Source: an uncultured Collinsella sp.
GTDB lineage: Bacteria; Actinomycetota; Coriobacteriia; Coriobacteriales; Coriobacteriaceae
Assembly (NCBI GenBank): GCA_902478705.1
Contig: CABSMB010000007.1
Coordinates: forward strand, 1-17,205
Length of the DNA: 17,205 bases
Direction of reading: 5' to 3'
The notes under the pieces were generated by a model. The model ran no database searches. It was not told where the DNA came from and saw only the letters and a list, made by a program, of their open reading frames with translations. The translations under genes were made by a program, and so were the position numbers. The first letter of the stretch is position 1. Each line of letters starts with the position of its first letter. This document shows, one piece after another, positions 12,865-17,205 of the stretch.

Positions 12865-15800
12865 CTAGTGGGTCTTGCGGCGCTTGATCAGCATGATGAG
12901 GGCTATCACTACGAGCGTTGCTCCCGCTGCTGCTGCGGTGGCGACTAGGGCGAATGTTTGGTCGCCGGTGTTTGCGAGGTTCTTCGCTGTGGTCGTAGTC
13001 TTGACCTTGGTGTCGGTCTTAGCTCCGTTGTCGGACTTGGGCTTGTCCGGGTTCGTCGGGGTCTCAGGAGTCTCGGGGTCCTTTGAGCCTTCGGAATCGG
13101 TTGGACCGGCGGTGTTTACCAGCGTATGGTCCAGGAACTTCTTGGCGCCCGCACTTGCCTGTGAGAACAGGCGGCGCGTGCGGATCGGGGTGGCGTTCAC
13201 CGTTGTGGGCGCCGTCTCCTCGGCCTCGATATTCACGAGCGCCGTGCCGGTGTCGAGGCCCACGTCGTTGTATCCCACGTGGCAGTAATACTGCGCACCG
13301 TCATCGTCTGCGGTCAGGTCAATCTCGAGCTTTGAGGCCGTTCCAGCCGCGAGGTTGCCATCGGCACCCACGAGCTTAAACTCTGTCTCGCCGCGGCCCT
13401 TGCGGTACCACATATAGGTCAGTGCCAGCCCTGTTTCGCTATCGTCGGCACCGAGTTGCTTCACATGGCCAATCGCCGAGAGCGTCAGGTGGCTTCCCGC
13501 CGTGCGCTCAACCGAAGAGTCGTATCCAAGATCCGACCCCTCCGCAGCATCCGCCGCAGGTCCGCTCACGGTCATCGTCATGCCATCGGGCATGGTCTTG
13601 ACCGTGATGATTGCCGAGCGAATACCTGTTTCGGTCGTGGATCCATTCTTAACGGCGGCGATGGCGAATCGATACTCCGTATTGGGCTGCAGCCCATCCC
13701 ACTTGAGCGAGGTCTGCGTGTTGTCGGCAATCTTCCAGCTATTGACGACCGCATCCGCCGCATTGCTCTGCAGCATGCCCACGCCGTAGCTAAAGCCACT
13801 CTTGTTTGCGAGCACATCGTCCCAGCTAAACGTGACGCTGGTCGAATCGACGGCGTTTGCCGTAAAGCCCGTCACGGCCGGCGCGTCGGGCATCTCGACG
13901 TCCTTAACGTCATAGCCCACGATCCAGAACTGGTCGGTGTCCTTGGTGCCGAGCTTGTCGCCCGAGTCTGCCTCGAACTTGTCGACATCCACCGCGTTGA
14001 CGCCCAGACGCCACACAAAACCGTACTTGCCCTGCGCGGCCTCGGGCAGGTTGTCGACGGTGCCGCCGTATTCGGTCGATTCACTCGAGGAGTTACCCGT
14101 AGTAAAGCCGGCGTTGGCACCAAAGCACAGGCCGCCAAACAACTCGTGCTTTGCGAGCTTCGCGCCCATGACAACGCTGCCGTTCAGCGTCAAGCCGAGC
14201 TCGAGCTCCTGCTCCTTGCCCTCCTCGACTTCGATGGTCTGCTCAATGCTCGCCCCCGACTGCGCGGCGGCGCCGTTAAACCCATCGTGCGTGTAGGCGC
14301 GCGTTACGCCAGGCTTGCCCAGGCCAAAGGAATCCCCAACGGGAGTCTCGCCGTTGAGCGTCGTTTGATAGGTTCCGGGTTCTCCCGACCGGTTGGTCAA
14401 AAAGTAGCTGAGCGGCGTCATATTGTGCTGTTTGGCAATGCGGTCATAGGCCTCGACATTAACGACCGAGGTCTGCGCGCCGAGCGACACGGGCGCCGCC
14501 ATCACGCCCTTGCCACCAGTTTCCTCATTTTCGATCTCATACTCGTAATAGACCATCGGAATCGTGTAGAGCACGGCCTTGTCACCCTCGCCGGCATGCG
14601 ACTCATAGCTTACGCTTGCGCTGACCGTGCGCTCGCTCCGGTAGTCATAGCATCCCTCGGCGGCAAAATCGACTGAAGCATTCATCGCGACCAGGGGCGG
14701 ACCGGTCTGCACCTCGACGGCAACGCCCAACTCGGCGCCAATGGTATAGCCCTGGGATGTCCCCGTGCCCTTTTCCTCTCCGTATGACGTGCCGCCCAAC
14801 ACCAGATAGCCGTATGCCTGCTCCAGATCCTCAACATAGGGCGCATCCTGCAGCACGGCAAGCACGCGCGGGTTGGTATAGACCTTGTAGCGGTCCTTGT
14901 ACGTGATCTTGACGCTGTCGTTGTCGACATCGGGCAGCGCGAGCGAGATAAATGTGCCGTAGGTAGTGCCGCGACGGTTGCTCTCGCTAATCACCTGCTC
15001 CTCGCCGCGGCGCACCTTTCCGTTCTCGTCGAGCGAAAAATGCGAGGCGGTCATCCAATAGTAGTCATCGTTCTTGCGCAGGTCCTCGTCGCGGTGCTTG
15101 CCCACCACGGCGATAAAGCTCTCGTTATAGCGGTCCGAACCCGAGACGCTGCCCGCCTTGACGTCGCTGATCCACACCTGCTCTATACCCTTGTGGTCAT
15201 GCTTGTTGCTGCTGTTGTATTGCTGACCGCTCATGCTCATGGTTCCGACCATGGACCCCAAGCCCTGAGCCCCGCTCTGTGCCGTGTTGCAGGCAAAGTC
15301 GCGGAACACATCGCCGCCCACGAGCACCTCGTCAACCGCCAGCTGCTCGGACAGGCCGTCAAGGTTGGCAGTGGCAAGGGCAATAGGCGCCAAGGTGCAC
15401 GGATAGCGCTTATCCTGAGCGCTATCCTTCCATGCGCTGTTGGGCACATGCATCAGCCCATAGGAGGCGAGGAGCCCGTCTCTGTATTCCTTACAATCGG
15501 AAAGCTTGAACTCGCCAGACTCCGAGTCAAAATACGCGTAGCGGTACAGCGCGCCGTACAGCCCCTTGCTGCCGTCAGAAGCGCCGTAATCAAAAGCGCT
15601 GCGTTGCCAGTCATAGCCCGCAAGAATAAGGCCCGTGACGGTTTCACCCGTCTTCTTTCCTTCTTCATCGTAGGCGGCAAACGTGCCGAACGTCGCATTC
15701 GCAGCGACCATGGTCTTGCCGTTCGCGGAGAGGGAGATTGCGCCCGCGTCGCCCAGAGCATCGACATGGACGAGCGCACCCTTGGATGCATCCCACGAAA

Positions 15801-16954
15801 ACAGCTCGCAATGCGTCGACTTATCAATATTCTTCTTGCCGTAGGGTGCCGAGACCACGATGGCGAGGTCATCGCAAAAATCGCGATCGAGGTCGCCGGC
15901 CGCTAGCGAAACGACAGGAGCTGACTGAAGCTGCGTCCAGGAGTCGTTCCCGCCCTTGTTGTGCGTGGTGTAGTCCGCGGCGTTACCGGCATCGATCTTG
16001 ACGACGCTTTGCTTCCAGTTGCCGCCCTCCAAGTCATACATGTCGACTACAGCCTTGCGCACGCCGTTCTCGTCGACATAGCAGCCCGCGTAGACAAAAA
16101 GCTCGTCGACGCCGTCGCCATCGACATCGCCCGCCTCGACATCAAAGACGGCGTCGTGCTCTTGCAGGTAACCGGCATCCAGGTACTTAAAACGGCCTCC
16201 GTCCATCATATTGGTGTTGACCGTCACCGGCAGACGCGTATCAAGGCTGCGCGTGCGCCCGTTGCTAAACGAATAGAGGACCAGCTCAACCTTTCCGGCG
16301 TACGACTTGCCGTCGATCGTCGTGGACGAGCTGTCACCATAGGCGCGAAGCTCGGCAACGCGGCTCTTTTTGCCCGTTTTGGCATCGCTGCAGAACTCAA
16401 CGCTTGTGGCGTGAATGCCCGAGAAGCCGTTGTTGTCGTTGGCAAGTACCGTCGAGGACTCATTGTTGCTCAGATACGACCAGGTGCCGCCACCGTAGTC
16501 GCTATGCTTGTAGAGGTCGCTGTTCGTATCGAAATTGTTGACGTTTTGCCAGAACTTTGCGGCGCCCCACACACTTCCATAGCCATCGGTGAGTTTGCTG
16601 CTGCCGCCAATATCGCCGCGCTCGACGTTCTCGAGCTTGTCGCGCAGAGTGTAGCGATTGCCATGGCTGCCGTTAGCTGCCATATAGACCTCGCTGCGCG
16701 TGGCAAACGTCGTGGGAGTATCGGTGGAATAGGGGCCAACGGTATCGGCCGGAATGTCCTCGCTCGTGCCCAGGCCCAGATCGCTATAGTCCTGCTCGGT
16801 CATATCGGTGATCTCAGGCGCGTCGGCCGCCTGGGCGACGTTGGGAGCCGCCGTGAAACAGGCGACGCTCGTGGCGATCAGCGCAGCAAGCGCCGCCGTC
16901 CCAACAAGCGGGATTTTCGACAGCCTACGGATACGGGGGGTGTGGAACGTACAT
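12865..16954 (-). CDS. Sortase-anchored FG-GAP/FN3/Ig-like surface protein, frame-shifted within the signal peptide
   Basis: The uninterrupted body (12865-16803) is 1312 residues and starts at an internal MTEQDY with no ribosome site. Upstream the same frame continues as a clear signal peptide (RIRRLSKIPLVGTAALAAL... with AQA-AD cleavage) but has no start codon. The only ATG with a ribosome site (GAGG, 6 bases) is at 16954, one base out of frame; removing one C from the run at 16935-16940 gives a 1362-residue precursor (numbers below use it). FG-GAP-like metal loops are DVDGDGVDE (276-284) and GDLDRDFCDD (near 354). An FN3 domain lies at about 1023-1125 and an Ig-like domain at about 1126-1245 (LTYMWYRKG, YYCHV). 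A Pro/Thr/Lys-rich wall spacer precedes LANTG (1326), a hydrophobic helix and the tail KRRKTH, a sortase signal of LPXTG type. Probable wall-attached adhesin or binding protein; ligand unknown. Confidence 0.82.
16935..16940 (-). other. Six-C homopolymer that breaks the frame of the surface-protein signal peptide
   Basis: On the coding strand the ATG at 16954 reads MYVPHPPYP and stops at 16925-16927. With five C instead of six it reads MYVPHPRIRRLSKIPLVG and enters the long frame. This could be a slipped-strand switch, a +1 frameshift site (CCC-C), a real mutation or a sequencing error. Confidence 0.75.
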
Positions 16955-16980
16955 GAGGGACCTCGCTTTATTCGAGTGGA

Positions 16981-17058
16981 GTGGACTCATTTTTGCAAAT
17001 GATACATCCGATGCCCGATATCACGTGTCTCATTTTCGCCAACGGCGTGTCTCATTTT
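16981..17058. promoter_or_regulatory. Phased short repeats upstream of the surface-protein gene
   Basis: GTGGACTCATTTTT (16981), GTGTCTCATTTT (17025) and GTGTCTCATTTT (17047) are spaced 44 and 22 bp apart, i.e. multiples of about two helical turns, just upstream of the ATG at 16954. They could be operator sites. On the minus strand TATCAT at about 17001-17006 is a weak -10 candidate. No gene is seen in 16955-17205. Confidence 0.45.
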
Positions 17059-17077
17059 TGAGAATCCGAGATGCCGC

Positions 17078-17205
17078 GGAAATCTTATCCCAGCTCAAAG
17101 GCCATTTCTGGGATGTATTTTCCGTCGAGTGCCTCATCGGGAAACTGCATCCCATTTCAAGCGTCGATTCTGGGACGCACTTTCCCCTTAGACCCTCAAC
17201 CCTGT
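17078..17205 (-). repeat. Array B: same palindromic unit family, inverted, running off the window end
   Basis: Arms lie at 17078-17091 and 17110-17123, then 17140-17153 and 17172-17185: again 14+18+14+16 with a 62-bp period. Arm GGAAACTGCATCCC is the exact complement of array A's GGGATGCAGTTTCC. The spacers match array A spacers only when reverse-complemented (GTCGAGTGCCTCATC versus GGATGAGGGCTTGAC), so array B is inverted relative to A. The number of units is unknown because the window ends here. Confidence 0.85.

Noticed and set aside
13456..14676. 406-residue open frame on the plus strand
   Set aside because: Antisense shadow of the surface-protein gene.
16801..16803. ATG at 16803 as true start of the surface protein
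   Set aside because: No ribosome site, and it would discard an evident in-frame signal peptide that a sortase-anchored protein needs.

Overview
The window reads as chromosome of a high-GC Gram-positive, most likely a coriobacterium close to Collinsella. That is inferred from dense GC-rich coding, the gene set (fused RlmKL, a short KdpD next to Kup, an LtaS-like enzyme, a sortase-anchored wall protein) and short palindromes at gene ends. The genus is an inference and could not be confirmed by search.

Layout. Positions 1-247 (-) hold the N-terminal part of a transaldolase. Positions 441-1268 (-) encode a Cof-type HAD phosphatase. Positions 1344-3911 (+) encode a fused RlmL/RlmK 23S rRNA methyltransferase whose first catalytic domain has lost its key motifs. 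A 65-nt hairpin at 3917-3981 separates it from the convergent kdpE. Positions 4007-8754 (-) form a potassium block: kup, a 64-residue single-helix membrane protein, a strong terminator, then a short kdpD (no N-terminal KdpD/USP domains) overlapping in translation signals with kdpE. No kdpFABC pump genes are present, so the two-component system sits next to Kup instead. Upstream on the same strand is a nitroreductase (8912-9787) with a perfect 17-bp palindrome directly after its stop codon. Divergent from it, 10002-12302 (+) encodes a polytopic LtaS-like phosphoglycerol transferase/sulfatase-fold enzyme.

The last 5 kb is the most unusual part. After the LtaS-like gene there is a perfect 30-bp inverted repeat that encloses a terminator, then a second near-copy of that terminator. 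Next come four tandem 61-62 bp palindromic units with a rigid 14+18+14+16 layout. A bidirectional terminator follows, then a ~1362-residue wall-anchored protein on the minus strand (FG-GAP-like repeats, FN3, Ig-like domain, LANTG sorting signal). At its 5' end the ATG, ribosome site and first signal-peptide codons are one base out of frame with the body, and the shift maps to a run of six C. Upstream of the start are 22-bp-phased repeats, and then the same palindromic unit family reappears in inverted orientation and runs off the window end. The gene is therefore bracketed by two inward-facing palindromic arrays and carries a frame-breaking homopolymer in its signal peptide. This may be a variable surface locus, or in part a sequencing error; the text separates the two.
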